NCBI RefSeq assembly: GCF_900963305.1
Contig: NC_042515.1
Span: 1,274,327-1,338,326 of the forward strand
Direction of reading: 5' to 3'
Source: Echeneis naucrates
Taxonomy: Eukaryota > Chordata > Actinopteri > Carangiformes > Echeneidae
Length of the DNA stretch: 64,000 nucleotides
Below the pieces are notes generated by a model that saw nothing but the letters and a program-made list of their open reading frames with translations, ran no database searches and was not told the origin of the DNA. Below, piece by piece: positions 23,468-53,602 of this stretch. The position numbers and the translations under genes are program-made. The first letter of the stretch is position 1. Each line of letters starts with the position of its first letter.

Positions 23468-25364
23468 ATCCTATTTGAAGGCAAAGCAAATGAAAAAAAG
23501 GTATTAGAATGTAAAAAGAGGCAGAAAAAAATGTTTAGTTCTCATTTTTATTAGAGCTAACAAAAATAAAATTTTAAGCGAACATCAGTGATCTCAGTCC
23601 ACGTTAAGGCAGACAGACGGAAGAACTTTAAAAAAAACATGAAAAATCTGATGAAACAGAATCAGCAGTTAATTATAAATCTGTTTTTACTCTGCGTGTG
23701 CCGGCATCGGTTTCACATTGAGGCCGATGGCATGAAGGTTTCAACATTTCACGGTGATTTTTACCTCCAGAACATAAAAACACGAGCCAGAAAAGAACAG
23801 TAAAAAACACCTGATGTTTGAGCTGCTGGACTTTAATAACAGTGAATAAGTTAGAGACTTCAGCAGCTTTAGCAGTGGAAACACTTGAGTCATGATGAAG
23901 CTACACACTTTGTGTGTTTCAGTAGAATTTACATTTTGTAACTGATTCCTCTTTAAATAAAAACTGAATTATCAAACTAGACGCTTTAATGTCGCACCAA
24001 CTTCCCGGCTGCTACAAATGAAAACAGGAAACTGATGATTCTCGTCCTCGTTCCGACCTTGTTCAATCAACAGGAAGCAAACAGCAGATGGTAAACAACA
24101 ACAACAACACAAGTCAAATTCAGACAATCATCAAATTGGTGGGTTAAACAGGTTTGTGTTTCTTCTCCAGTGATTTCGACTAAACGTCTCCTCCAGCATC
24201 AAATATTATTATTTTCCCTTTTTATAGAATCGATCACTGATCAACTGAAGCAGACAAATAAAAGTCGACGACCTCAGTAGAAATAATAAAAATCCCTCCA
24301 GCTCCGTTTGTAACGTAGAAGAAAATCTGAAGTCTTTGACTGAAGACACTTTATCGACAGTCGTCACTTTACAGCCCTGAGGATTCGATGACCTGAGACG
24401 GCAGCCGGAGTGAACGAGCAACATGTAGAAAAAGAGGAAGCGTGTGTGATCCTGTGCTGCCGCTGGGCCACAGGAGCACCTCAGAGGACCGTCAGGTCTG
24501 GATCCGGATCTGGATCCTGGCCAGACTCAACCAATCAGCTCAGGGAATAAAAGCTTTGTTGAATCTGTTCCATACATTCACTTTTTCCGCCTACTCAGAG
24601 AAAAATAGATGCTGGACACGGAAATAAAAACCAAATTAAACACTGAATGTCACACAAAAGAAGATTAAAGTCCTTTTTCCTCCGAACGTTTGAAACAATC
24701 AGTAAATGAAATCCAGATGTTCAGGTTCAATCAAGTTAAAGGAGACGAGAAATTTAAATTAAACAACGATGAAATCTTTAAAGTAAAAATTTAAAGGTGG
24801 TTCTAATGCAGCTGTCAACATTAAACTGCATAATAAACCAAGTTCAGCTGATTTGTGTGTCTATTATTTTTTTTCCTTGTTTTTTGACCCACAATTGTAG
24901 AACCGCAGTGTTACTGAACAAACTGAGCTCCTCACATTTCATCCGTCTGAAGCTTTCAAACCGACGTCCTCGTCATCGGTGACGTGTTTTAATGTGAAAA
25001 AAAGCTCATTTCCTGTTTGCACTTCGACTGCTGACGACACAAAACTGAGATAAAACGGACAAACTGAAGACGTTTCAGAGACACGTTGACGACTAAACAG
25101 AAAACGTGGCTTCAGACTGAGAGACATATTTTGGCGTAAAGAGCCTTCGTCACCTGGTGAGGTCACCAGGTGAACCAGGGGTACCGACGCCGACAGTCAG
25201 AGACGTGAAGACCAGCAGACTGCAGCTGGCGATGAAGATGATGAAGAAGAGTCTTTCTCCGCTGTCATTTCCTCTTCAGAAACAACAGGCCGATCAGAGG
25301 AGACGTGTCTGAAACAGACAGATCATCAGGAAACCTGACACCTGACCGCGTCCCCGCCTCCTTC

Positions 25365-42933
<17,569 letters not shown>

Positions 42934-43345
42934 GTTGTAGTCCGCCTCTTCCTGCCGTGTGTTCACAGTCTCTCTGCCCGGCTCTGGGCCACCTTCGGCG
43001 GCTCCGTCACCGTGTCAGCCCGCCGGATGCCGCCTGCTAACGTTAGCCGCAGCTAGCGGCCGTTAGCCGTCCGCAGCGGAGAACCGACCGCCGCGCGTCC
43101 GTCAGAGGGAGAGCCGAGGCCGGCCGGAGGGAGACGCTACAGCCCGCTGCCGCGTCCGGGCTGCCGGGCTCATCATGGACGACTTCAACCTGTTAAACGA
43201 ACCGCCGAGCGGAGACAGACCGACACGAGCCGGAGGGAGAAGCCGGAAGAGTGAAGCAGGAGGCGGCGCAGACAAAGACTGCGGGGCGGCGGAGCGGCCG
43301 GAGGGGGCGCCATGTTCCGGAGCCGCCATATTGGATCAGACCAGA
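42934..43345 (-). promoter_or_regulatory. CpG-rich promoter and 5' untranslated region of stk4
   Basis: The composition is strongly CpG-rich. On the - strand, AATATGGCGGC (43332-43322) matches the YY1 motif that usually sits just inside a transcription start, followed by CCGGAA (ETS type) and a second ATGGCGC. This places the stk4 transcription start near 43340, giving a 5' untranslated region of about 400 bases before the ATG at 42933. Opposite-strand transcription is possible for such promoters but no + strand gene was recognised. Confidence 0.55.
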
Positions 43346-44365
43346 CCTGAAAACTCATTTATTAATTAAATATTTTTATCAAACTTATTTATTATATTTA
43401 TTAATTAAATCTGTTTATCAAGCGTATTTATTACATTTAATTAAATGTATTTATTGTATATACCACAGAGAGGAGCCGATTTATCACGTTTATACAGGAA
43501 ACCTGACTCAGAACTTTTAAACACAAAATACGTCAAAATAAACATTTCAGTAACAGAGAAAATGACAAATTAATTTTTTTATAATATATAGTATGTATAA
43601 TTCGTTTTATGTTTAAAAAGGCACACCTTTATTAATCTCTGACCGACCATTTCAAGAGACTCCCAACACAATTTAAATGAGGGAGAAGAGATGAATAATG
43701 TTATTTATTAATATGAACATTTTCCCAGTCTTAATCACTGCTTAAGATGTGTAGGAGATAATATTTAACAGGAACTAATGTTACAGTTCTCAATTTTATT
43801 CAGGTTTCCTGAAAAAGCTGATTTCTGTAAAACATCATGATGTGTAAACTTTAAAGGGGACACTGGTTTTAAAGCTGCAAGATAATCCTTCCTCCTCATT
43901 CTCTCCCATCCAGCATGTCTGCTGGATGTCCTGTTTGATTAAACTATCTCAAACAAGATAAGTAGTGAACAACCTGTTACTAGTAGAAGCACATAATACA
44001 GGACATTTAATCACTGGATTTCAGATACACCATCACATTACGATTTTTTTCTGCAAAATGCAATGAGCTCAAGACAAAGAGAAAATGATTTTTACATATT
44101 GATATAATATTTTATTAGAGGAACAAAACAGCATAGCGAAGTTCACATCTAATCAGTAAATAACATCCAAGAGTGGAAGAAGGAGTTTCATCTTCAAACC
44201 TGGAAAAGTCGTCGTGGACAGAAGCTGGAAAACAGAAAAAAAAAAAGAGAAAAAAGGATCAAATTAGTTCTTTGTGTTTCAGAATGTGTTGTCTTTATAT
44301 TCATATTTCACCCTTATTAGCTTTGTCCTTTTTGGTCTTGTTTAATTTGGAGACTCACAATACGT
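43346..44365. other. AT-rich spacer between stk4 and cox6c
   Basis: No coding sequence was seen. The right end holds the cox6c 3' untranslated region, with a - strand AATAAA at 44116-44111. Confidence 0.5.
44111..44116 (-). terminator. AATAAA polyadenylation signal of cox6c
   Basis: TTTATT on the + strand is AATAAA on the - strand, 250 bases after the cox6c stop codon. Confidence 0.5.
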
Positions 44366-45113
44366 TTACTCCCCAGAGGGCCGCACGCTCTCGAAGATGC
44401 CGGCCGCCCTCATGGCGTCGAACTCTTTGACAGCGTCGTACTGCTTGTAGAACTCAGTGTAGGCCCGTTTCCTCGGCTCTGCCACTGCATACTGTGGACA
44501 CCAATTAAAGACAACTGTTTGATTCACAAGTTCAGTCATGACATTAAAGAGAAGGATGACTCTGCTCAGAAGACACGAAGAAGGTGACTTATTGCAGTTC
44601 AGTGCTGCATTTGTCTCCTTCAGTCATCTTGAAAGACAAATAAACTTTCCTTTCCTGTTGAAATGTGAGATTTATTTTGTCGAAGAGCAGCAGTATGGAT
44701 GAACCAAAACTGACCAATATCTTCATTACACTCAATGACACAAGCAGAAGCTAATTATAGAAAACAGAACAACAAAAGAAATCTAGTTTCTTTAGCCCCT
44801 CAAAGCCGCTTTAGGGTTTTTCAGTTAGACTTCAACTTCAGATACACTTTAATTTGCAAAAAGACTCAATGAGCAAGTTGTTCCCTGTTCATTGAACTGT
44901 TGTGGTTTAAGAACTTTTGCACTGTTGATAATCCTCACTGCTTCTGGATTTAGCGCTGTATCGATGTGAGACCAACAGTCGTCTGTAAACTGTGTGTTGT
45001 CCTCTCACCTTGTAAGCAAATGCACAACCGAAAGCGAAAGCGAAAGCAAGTGGCAAGTGAATCCTTAGACGCTTGGCCAGCATCCCCCTCATCACAGGCT
45101 TTGGTAGAGACAT
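44366..45113 (-). CDS. cox6c: cytochrome c oxidase subunit 6C, 2 coding exons
   Basis: Small nuclear-encoded subunit of respiratory complex IV in the mitochondrial inner membrane; structural, not catalytic. Exons 5'->3': 45113-45009 and 44491-44366; 76 aa (human 75). The N-terminus MSLPKPVMRGMLAKRLRIHL matches the human LPKPRMRGLLARRLRNH segment. One membrane segment follows (about residues 21-34, rich in A and F), and then a C-terminal part with YTEFYKQYD, KEFDAMRAAGIF and a short SVRPSGE end. The intron (517 bp) is GT-AG, phase 0. The ATG follows an acceptor (CTGCAG) by about 10 bases, so a non-coding first exon is expected; a CpG-rich exon at about 46454-46515 fits. The gene lies head to tail with stk4 on the same strand. 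Confidence 0.93.
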
Positions 45114-46453
45114 GGTGGATCTGCTGCAGGGAGAAAAGGTAAAAAATATCAAACTCAATGGAAGATCCGTGTCGACATGGTGAACCGGAACACAGACTGG
45201 AGACGTCACTGGCTCGGCCGACTCTGCTCTACGTCATGTAAAGGTGCACTTTCGTGGATGATTTCAAATAGATGCTACTTTAAAAATCACAGTTTTACAC
45301 TTGACAGCTATCAGAGCTGAGGTTCCACGTTTTTATGTTTGGGGGGCACAAAGGTAACACAATCTGCCCCATTTTTGGTATGTGTTACAAAATGTGCCCA
45401 TTCACTTTATGTCAATCGATTGATGGTTTACTCTTTACACCATAAGTGAACAATGAAAATGGCTTATTAAAATATCAGTATTGTTTGAGCACAGAATAAA
45501 ATAATCATGAAACAAAAACATTCAGACAATAAAAGAGCTGGAAAAGACAAAAACTACTCACACCCCGAAGATTTAAAAATTATAACTGATTATGAATTGA
45601 TTGATGATAGATAGACTTTCCTATTTTTATCATTTCTGTATTATCAACTGCCATTTGTGTTCATCCTTCAGGAACCAAAGTCTCCCATTTTGAATGATCA
45701 TTTATTTTGATCACTTTTACTGTAATTATGTGTCTTTTTATTTTTCATATTCGTTGTAGTTGTGTTGATCTGGTTTAAATTGTTTTTCAAATCAGTTGAT
45801 GTGGGTCTGTTGTGGTGTTTGGACCAGGTTTCCTGGAGGTTAGACCTGTCCTGGAGGAGGCAGACGGTTGTTATTCAGTTTGTGTGTTTCCTTGATGGTG
45901 ATAAAAATCCTTAGGTGTCTTTATTCATGCGTTTTAAATCCAAATGAAATACCAACTAAATTAAAACTTAAGATTGAGTTATATCCAGGACTCATTTTAA
46001 CAGAAACTTGAACTGCTTTTCTGGAAGGAGCCGATAAATCAAAAAGAAGATCCATAGAAAGTCAATCAGTTTCACGCTACAAGCTGAATTTAAGGGTCAA
46101 ATTAGCATCAGGAACAGGACGTTTAAGAATTCAGGGTATTCTGTTATTACACTTCTCCAAACTACAGACACAAGAGGACAGACATACCAACAATCTGCAC
46201 ATTTTAAAGTTTGATCATTAGATGACGAACAATGTCGAAGAGCTGCAGCACGAGCTAACGTCAGCTAGCTCCATAAAGCTAATGCTAACTAGCTGGCGAC
46301 AAAGGAGGAAAAATACTAAATTAAAAGAAACAGACCGAAAACAGGAAGTTCACCAGCAAGTAAAAACTATGTCACACAATTTAACAGAAATCTAAATGAG
46401 ACAGTGTGAAATGTGAGGCCGGGTTTAAGCGGGTTCTGTGGAGAAACACTCAC
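45114..46453. other. cox6c 5' intron
   Basis: Non-coding, AT-rich, with no recognised exon. It would be the intron between the non-coding first exon and the ATG exon of cox6c. Confidence 0.4.
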
Positions 46454-46530
46454 CGGGTGGACTCACGACCTTCAGTGGAACTGCTAACGAACCGTCCTGA
46501 CACCGGAAGAGCTTCTAGCGGAGCCGCGGA
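46454..46530 (-). promoter_or_regulatory. Likely cox6c first exon and promoter
   Basis: This is a CpG-rich patch. On the - strand it holds CTCTTCCGGTGTC, an ETS-type site inside a pyrimidine tract of the kind seen at starts of respiratory chain genes. It ends in a donor CACCCG|GTGAGTG (46454/46453). It would splice to the acceptor just before the cox6c ATG. Confidence 0.45.
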
Positions 46531-46579
46531 GGGACAAAATGAGCGAAGCGTCAGTCCAGTCGGCTCTGTCACACGACGG

Positions 46580-46672
46580 CGTCTTATATATTCTATATAT
46601 CTTATATATATTTTTCTTATACATTTCTCACTTTCTTATATATATATATATATATATACATATATATCCATC
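46580..46672. repeat. TA-rich simple repeat
   Basis: Runs of TATATA and TCTTATATAT lie beside the cox6c promoter. Confidence 0.7.
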
Positions 46673-48094
46673 GCTTTTTATTGTTATTATTTGTTATTTA
46701 CATATTTTATCCATAGCTTCACTTTTCCATGTGCTCGTGCATGTTTTCGTCTGTGCACGCGCGGTGTCTACTCCTCTGAGTTGACTCATTAAATTTTTTG
46801 TTAGTGTATAGTTTGTATATTTAGTAATCTTAAAAAAAGTTAGTAAATCTAATATTATGTAGTTATAGTTATTATTATTGTTTACAGGAACACGTTATAA
46901 TGGGAGATGTTTCTGTTGACATTGATTTGAATGTTAAATCTGACTTTTTAAAATTATTTCTTTTTCTTTCTTTTTAAACTCTATTATGTTTCTCGTTATT
47001 TTTTATTTTTGATATAAATTTATTTGAACTGATTTGTTTGGACATAATTTTCCAGGATCAGTATCACGTGGGGCCAGAGAGTGTTATGGTGGAGTCTGAA
47101 GACACACAATCTTATTAATAACATCCTTCCACAACATTTCCTACATTTTCAATTGGGAAATACAATAAAAGCACTGCGCTGCAGTTTGACACCGTTTGAC
47201 CACAGAGAGGAGCCAGAACATCAGTGTTCACGAAGCTTCAGCGTGACATGCAGGATGTAGAAACAATAAAATATAATGTGCAACTGACAAAACGCATTGA
47301 GTGCAATTTTGTTATATTTCATTTTGAAAAATCTTGTTCCTCTTAATTGATCTAAAAATACCAGATAAATGCTGCAGGGAAATTTGAAACATATTGAAAT
47401 GAAATATGATCAGGAAGTGTGACATTTGGCCTGTAAAGATTCACAGTTGGATTAATAACCGTCTTTACTCTGACTGACGAATCACAGCGGCTTTATTAAC
47501 ATATTTTATTGAAACATTCTGCTGATTGTTTACAGTTAGTGGACAAGCTTTGCTACACATATGCAGTAAATAAAAAAAACATGTTTAAATCTGGAAAAAT
47601 GTTATTTGTTAAGTTGTTAATATTTTCAGGCTCTGGAAACAGTTTCAACACCAAACAACAAACCAAACACACAAAAAAAACCCAAACTGCATCTGCACAA
47701 ACATTTTCTCCTCAATAAAGTGCATTTAATGAGAGTGAAGCACAAATGATCAAGTCATCGGAGATGAGCTGAAACACTGAACTGAGAACAGATTCATCTC
47801 TATGCTGACCAACATCTACGTCAGACATCAGCTCTTACTGTATTTTTAAGGAATAGATTGATATTTTGCATAATGGCTTGTTTGCTTTGTTTGGATTTAA
47901 AAAAAAAAATCTTTATCAGTCTATATTTTTCACATTTGTTTGACTTCCTTTTATTTATTTTAATGTTCTTGGAGAGTTCAGCTCGACGTGCTTCAGAAAC
48001 AAAGTTGACTTGACCACATAAATAAAACTGACTCGACTCATATCAGCAGAAACTTTGTAAACAGGCTGACAGAAGTTCCCACTGGACAGAGCCC

Positions 48095-48165
48095 TGCTAG
48101 CTGCCCCTGTCTCCAGTCTTTATGCTAAGCTAAGCTAACTGACAGTTGGTTGTGGTTCACATTTG
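48095..48165 (+). repeat. Dispersed repeat family R3 (GCTAAGCTAAGCTAA type)
   Basis: CTAGCTGCCCCTGTCTCCAG leads into TTTATGCTAAGCTAAGCTAA, a pattern I know as frequent in teleost DNA. A shorter relative lies at 21035-21080. Confidence 0.55.
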
Positions 48166-48786
48166 TTGTACAGCTGAGTGAGGTGTCGATCTTCTCAGAA
48201 AGAAGTTCAGTGTTTGTGTTCATGTTCTCTGACTGCTCTGTTCTGAGAGAAGAACTCCTGGTTGAGAATCGATCGATCAGGATGAAATTATTGGTCACTG
48301 GAAATTTTATCAGCCAGTAAATATCAAACACACATTTCTGTCGGCGCCTTGATAACAAACAAACACACACTCAGACACAACCAGTCCAGTTTTCACATTG
48401 TGGTACCAGCAACCAGAGCTGCTACATGATGAAGATGATGATAGTGATAATAAAAAGACATAATCAGAGAACGTCCGTCTGATGTTTCTCTGCCTCAGAA
48501 CGTTTGACTCTTTTTATTTTTTCAGTGTTATTTTCCACATTTACCTTTTGAAGTCTTCAGTCTCTGAAAGCTGTCGAGTTTGTTGCTCAGCAGTAAAGTT
48601 TGAAAATGTGACGATCATCCATCTACAGGTGTCATGGCTCTGTGCAGCTTCAGCGTCCTGTCCGGCCCCCCCAGGGGAGGATGACAGGAGAGTGCTCAGT
48701 AGAGTCCAGATCCCATCAGATGTGGAAGCTCCAGGACTTTCTTTTACGCCAAACAAAAGAAATGTTGATTAACTTCATGAAAACAG

Positions 48787-48792
48787 TTTATT
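48787..48792 (-). terminator. Candidate AATAAA signal of angpt4
   Basis: TTTATT on the + strand is AATAAA on the - strand, about 360 bases past the angpt4 stop codon. Confidence 0.4.
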
Positions 48793-48962
48793 GGTATCCA
48801 ACCAGAAGCTGAACATCATCTGTTGACGGAGTCTTCATCAGCTGTTACGAGTCACGTCCTGGTTTCCTTCAGAGTGAAGAGCTGAGGAATCAGGGCGTTT
48901 CTGAAGTGTTCTGATTCATGAAGTGGGATCTAGCAGGAATTAAGTGCACAGACTGTTTCTAA

Positions 48963-49024
48963 AAGTGGACAGACTGCATTGAAGTATATGGGAAAATGTC
49001 TGTATTTCTCACTTGATTGATTAC
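48963..49024 (+). repeat. Dispersed repeat family R1, copy 7 (short fragment)
   Basis: GAAGTATATGGGAAAATG followed by CTCACTTGATTGATTACC is the left-centre part of family R1. It lies downstream of angpt4 and may be part of its 3' untranslated region. Confidence 0.5.
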
Positions 49025-49150
49025 CCGCCCCAAGTCTGAATATTAGTTTCTCCAAGACTTGGAGGGTCAAACCATCTTGGTGCTGGAGCTGAGGGGTGGA
49101 GAATCCAGAAGACTGTACCAACATCAAACTGGAGGGTCCATCAGGGGTTG

Positions 49151-52100
49151 TTAGAAGTCGTAGGGTCGTGCCATCATGGCGGTGGAGTGCAGGGAGTAGC
49201 TGGGGCCTCTGAAGTGATGCCACTTGATCCCATTCAGCTTACGGATGTTGTGACCGATGGCGTAGTAGATCCCGTTCAGGTTGGAGAATCCACAGGCATC
49301 GAACCACCAACCTGAGGGGGTGGGGGCAAAGACAAGGGTGAGCAGAGTGAAAGGAAAGAGAGAAAAGGAAAAGGAAGGAGAAAGAGAAGGGAGTGTGAAA
49401 GGAATCAAAACAATATCTAAATTTCCTTCTTGTGTCCTTTATCGTTTCCATCCTCTTCTTCCTCCCCCTTTTCTTCTTCAGCTCTGTCAGTCGTTCTTCT
49501 CTGTAATTGCAGTGATTTTCTTCGAAGAGCTCGAAGTTTCACTGGAACGATTAACTTTAATGGCCAATGGGGGGGTGCTGTTTGTGTTGGCGGCTGGCGT
49601 TGATGGGTGTGTGTGCGTGTGTGTGTGTGCGTGACACATGTTTGAGAACAAAATGTGTTTTAGAAACAACTCTTTTCTTCAGATCTATGACATCATCAGG
49701 CTCCACCCAATGAGACCTCAGGTACAGTAGAGACAGGTTTGACCTGGATCAGGCTCCGCCCCCTTTACCTCCAGTCAGCATCAGGGCACATTTGCAGTGG
49801 TCACAGTTGTCGTTGTCCTGGTCTCGGGTGCTGAACCTGGTCCCATGTGAGGCCAAGCTGCTCTGCCTTCCTGCCGTGCCGCTGTAGCCCCTCAAGTACA
49901 ACCTGAAGTGAGAGTGGCGGGTCAGGGGGGGGCAGAAAGGAGGGCAACTCTGCTCCTTTACCCCACTACGCCGCTCAATGTTTCAGTTGTTAAGATGCAT
50001 CATAACAGATCGAAGGAGGGGTTAATGTGGTATACATATACCAATAATCATATGTCGTGTGTGGGTCACCTGTACTGCTGCCTCTCACTGCCCAGTGTAA
50101 AGCGGTCGTACTGGGAGTGGGCGGAGTTTCCCTCCCAGTCTCTGAGCTCCACCCTCAGGGAGTACTGACCCTGACTGGTCAGATGGTGCAGAGCTTCGTT
50201 CCCCAGCCAATGTTCCCCCAACACGTCCCCAAAACCCTGCAGACCAGGACGGAGGACGGAGCTCAGGTTAACTCTGCATGTCCTTCCACATCGTATCTTA
50301 AACTGTCCCAGGGGAGCCTGAACGCACCATCCTGTACTCGCTCCAGCTCCTCTGGAAGTCCACGCTCCCATTGAAGCGACGCTGGAAGACCGTCCACCCT
50401 CCACCGTCGGTCTCCATGTCACAGTAGACCTTCAGACAGCAGAGGCAACAACAGAAATACTTCAACACCTCACTGTCCAAAAACCAGGACCTCATCCAGA
50501 GATCCAAAAAAAGTCAGCTGTGGTGTCCAAGGTCACAGATTCAGAGATGAGGAAGATGAGTAGACAGAACACAACACAATGCAGCTGCAGGTCTGACTGT
50601 ACCTGCAGTGGTTCAGTCCTGTTGCCGATGTAGATGTGATACAAACCGCTGACTGAGTGGCCGGCCTTGTAAACATCTGCACAGTCCCTCCACATCTGGC
50701 TCCTCGGAGGGGACCCTACACACACACACACAGCGAGTGAGTGAATACCAACCAAATATCTGAGCGTGCGTGTGCTTGTGGTTGTGTACCTGTAGCAGAC
50801 ACCATGTTAATGAGTGTGTGGACAGACTCCATCAGTAGAGCCTGCTGTCTCTGCAGAGCCGTGTTGTTGCTGCTGGCGACTCTCAGCTGTCTCTCCAGAG
50901 ACTCGATGGCAGACATCTGAGTCCTGACCACAGACTGACAAACAGCTTCAGCATCAGCGCTCTTCTTTCATCCATATTTAAATAATATTTATGTAAAATA
51001 ATCTGTTCTGAGGTCGAACATGGTCCTGTTATAGATAAAATGGTTGCTGGTCAGTCGTACCTGCAGCCTGTTCTTCTCCTGCCTCATGTCCTCCAGCTCT
51101 CCTCTCTGCTGAGACTCCAGCTTCTGGACTTTATTCTCCAAACGGCTGCAAGAGACAAGAACACAACAGAACGTTACCCTCACCTGCCTGATGCCCCTGC
51201 AGCAGCAGAGACACTTTCTGACCTTCACTCTCTCTGACATGGTCAAGCTTGATATCTGGACAGTGGACAGAGGCATTCTGGGAAATGTAGGAGGAGGGAA
51301 TGTGTATGTCATCACTCCGTAACTCCTGGAATGCTTCATATAAACATCGGACTGCTGAATGTGAGGGTTATGCGTCCTGTCAGGGAGGAGGACACAAATC
51401 TAAACTATTAGTCCAACAAATCTGTCTGTAGCGGAGCAGAGGTTGGACCTCCTGAGTTCCTCCCTGATGTCAGAAACGCCGTAAACCAGCGAGCAGAAGA
51501 TTAATAACCACAGGCCTCGTTATCTGTGCAGCTGAACCAGCAGAGCGGCTGCTGAAAATAGACCCAGCCCACAGTTAGATCAACAAGCTGCGAGCCAAAT
51601 GAATGAAACCTGATGAAGGAGTGGCAGCAGCTTCACAGAGGGAGGGGGGTCTGCAAGAGGCGGGTGGGAAAATCTGTCTTCTCCTTTTAATAAGTCACAG
51701 TATGTTTGTGATGAGCGGTGTCAGAAACATCTTTCATTTAGCATAAAAAATCTGATGTTTTTAAATGAACACCCAAATTTATTTAATTATAGCCCCGCCC
51801 CTCCTTCCTGCTCTGTTTCCCTCTGAACAGAGCATCGTTTAAAAAATGAATGTTGTACTGAAGACTGTAAACTAGAGACTGAGACATTTTCCCATAGACG
51901 TCAATGCACTCTGACTTCTTTTAAGACCAGAGGAGTCGCCTCCTGATGGCCTTCAGATAGGATGGAGGTTTCAGGCAGCCCAGCAGGAGGCTGCAGATTC
52001 AGACCACCTGAGTCTGAGCTGCAGTTGTCCATAATGCTGAAATGATTTCACGCAGAAGCTGATCTGTGGTTCTGGACACCAGACTGTTTGGGGAGCCAAC

Positions 52101-53602
52101 AGAAGTATCATCACCTGAACTAAAACTGCATCTGTGCTTCAAGTTTAAGGAAGAAAAAGGTTGAAAGAACGAAGTGAGAAGCTGTGTTCACACCTCCTGC
52201 TCTGCCTACAGGATATTTACACTTTCACACTTACTTTACATATCAGGTTCACACAAAGTGGATCCTGTTAAAGCAGCAATTTCAGGGTTTTTACACCTGA
52301 AACCAAAACCAGAAAAACCCGCACCAAATCAACCAGGACTGAAATTTCATCAACATAATTTTCACGAGCTGGCTTCTTTATGATCACGTGGACATAACAC
52401 ACAAGACAAAAAACTAAAAATATTAAAACTAGAGCATGCAGTCGATTAAAAGTAAAACAAAATCAGAGGCTAAAATTAACACACACTCTCTCTGTTTGTC
52501 TTTCACTGTATCTGATAGTGGAAACAGAACACGCCTGATAATTACAGCCGATGTTTCGCTGCAGCGTCAGCGTCCAACTTCACCTCATAATGAAAAACTG
52601 TGAAAATATTGTGAAAGTAAATATTGGCGCCTCGCAGCAGCAGCTGTGGCGTTAGTTCCCTCGACTGTAATTTGACATTCAAATACTCTCAGTTGTGAAA
52701 CGGCCGATAAGCCTTTTCGCTCAGGTCACAGAATTATGATAAAATATTTTCAACATTCAGGCGCCTCCAGGGGAAAATCACAGAAACATGTCGATGAGGT
52801 CGTGTCACAAACACAAACTGCATCAACACAACTGAGTCTGAAACAGGGATCCAGGTTTAGACTGCCAGAAATGTAATCTAAAAGGTTCAATGGTGACTGA
52901 AGGACTTAAATCCTTTCACAGGTCACGGTTATCTGTTGGGAGCTGCAGAGAATGAAACCTTCGTTCTATCGAGGAATAACCATCAGGGGGCGACTCCAGT
53001 GGCCTCAAACAGAAGTGATGACAGGGAATCTCCTACTGACGTCGCTGGAGATGATACGATTTGACATGATAGGCCGGATCCAGGTTTCTCACCAGGAAAT
53101 AAAGCAGATGAGCATCAGACACCGTTTGAGATTCTTTTTGAACTTTTATACAAAAAAACAAACAAACAAACAAGAAAAAGTGTTAAATGAAATATAAATC
53201 ACAGACAAATGGCTCTTTGGACCTGAACTGAGAGTCTGGTCCTTCTACCTGTTTTTGTCTCTCAGCCGACCGATCTCGGACGTCTGCAGTAAAAGCTCCT
53301 TCTCCAGTTTGTTGGTGGACAGAGAGTTCTCCAGGAGCTGGATCTCGATCCGAGACGTGTGGTTCAGGACCTGGTGGAAGAAAACCAAGTCCAACATTCA
53401 GTGTGTGTTTAAACTGACCCGATGTCAAGGTACTGACGGTCATTACCTTGGCTTCCACCACATTGAGTTTGCGTGTCTGCTCCGCTGTGTGCGTGAGGAG
53501 GTTCGTGCCGATCTCCAACATGGCGGCCGTCTGGTTGTGGACGACGTGTGACGGGATGTTAGCGACGTCTCGTCTCAGAGTCTTCTGGACAAAGCTCTCC
53601 AA
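49151..53602 (-). CDS. angpt4: angiopoietin 4-like ligand, 9 exons seen, first coding exon missing
   Basis: Secreted angiopoietin acting on Tie2-type receptors of vessel walls. Exons 5'->3': 53602-53447, 53370-53249, 51145-51061, 50934-50790, 50715-50603, 50429-50328, 50236-50070, 49902-49769, 49311-49151; 394 aa in frame to the stop. Exons 2-5 form the coiled coil ([34 protein letters not shown]). Exons 6-10 form the fibrinogen-like domain ([41 protein letters not shown]), ending in MMARPYDF. Possible N-glycosylation sites: [17 protein letters not shown] and [11 protein letters not shown] are closer to ANGPT4 than to ANGPT1 or ANGPT2, but the orthology is inferred. The signal peptide and super-clustering region (about 100 aa) were not found up to 64000. 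The cysteine cluster near 49800 has one extra residue. Confidence 0.88.
51785..51945 (-). repeat. Dispersed repeat family R1, copy 8 (reverse)
   Basis: The reverse complement shows GACGTCTATGGGAAAATG, ACAACATTCATTTTTTAAAC and GGAGGGGCGGGGC in R1 order. It lies in the 2.1-kb intron between the third and fourth angpt4 exons. Confidence 0.65.

Larger units (their letters stand above)
20936..25364. other. Spacer between the convergent genes kcns1 and stk4
   Basis: No gene was recognised. It holds repeat copies at about 21035-21080 (GCTAAGCTAAGCTAA type) and 23322-23467 (R1). The 3' untranslated region of stk4 (- strand) must occupy the right part. An AATAAA on the - strand at 23552-23547 would make it about 1.8 kb long, but this is a guess. 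Confidence 0.4.
46673..49150. other. Spacer between cox6c and angpt4
   Basis: No coding gene was seen. It holds an R3 repeat copy (about 48095-48165), a short R1 fragment (48963-49024), and the angpt4 3' untranslated region with a - strand AATAAA at 48792-48787. Confidence 0.45.

Noticed and set aside
23588-23803. 71-codon + strand open frame ending HGDFYLQNIKTRARKEQ
   Set aside because: The C-terminal half looks slightly protein-like, but there is no recognised family, no splice partner and no supporting composition.
43175-43369. + strand open frame starting MDDFNLLNEPPS in the stk4 CpG island
   Set aside because: It is GC-rich promoter sequence on the strand opposite to stk4, with no recognised homologue, no clear donor and no following exons. 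A bidirectional transcript cannot be excluded but is not supported.
46406-46792. 128-codon + strand open frame near the cox6c first exon
   Set aside because: It is antisense to the cox6c 5' exon and runs into a TATATA repeat.
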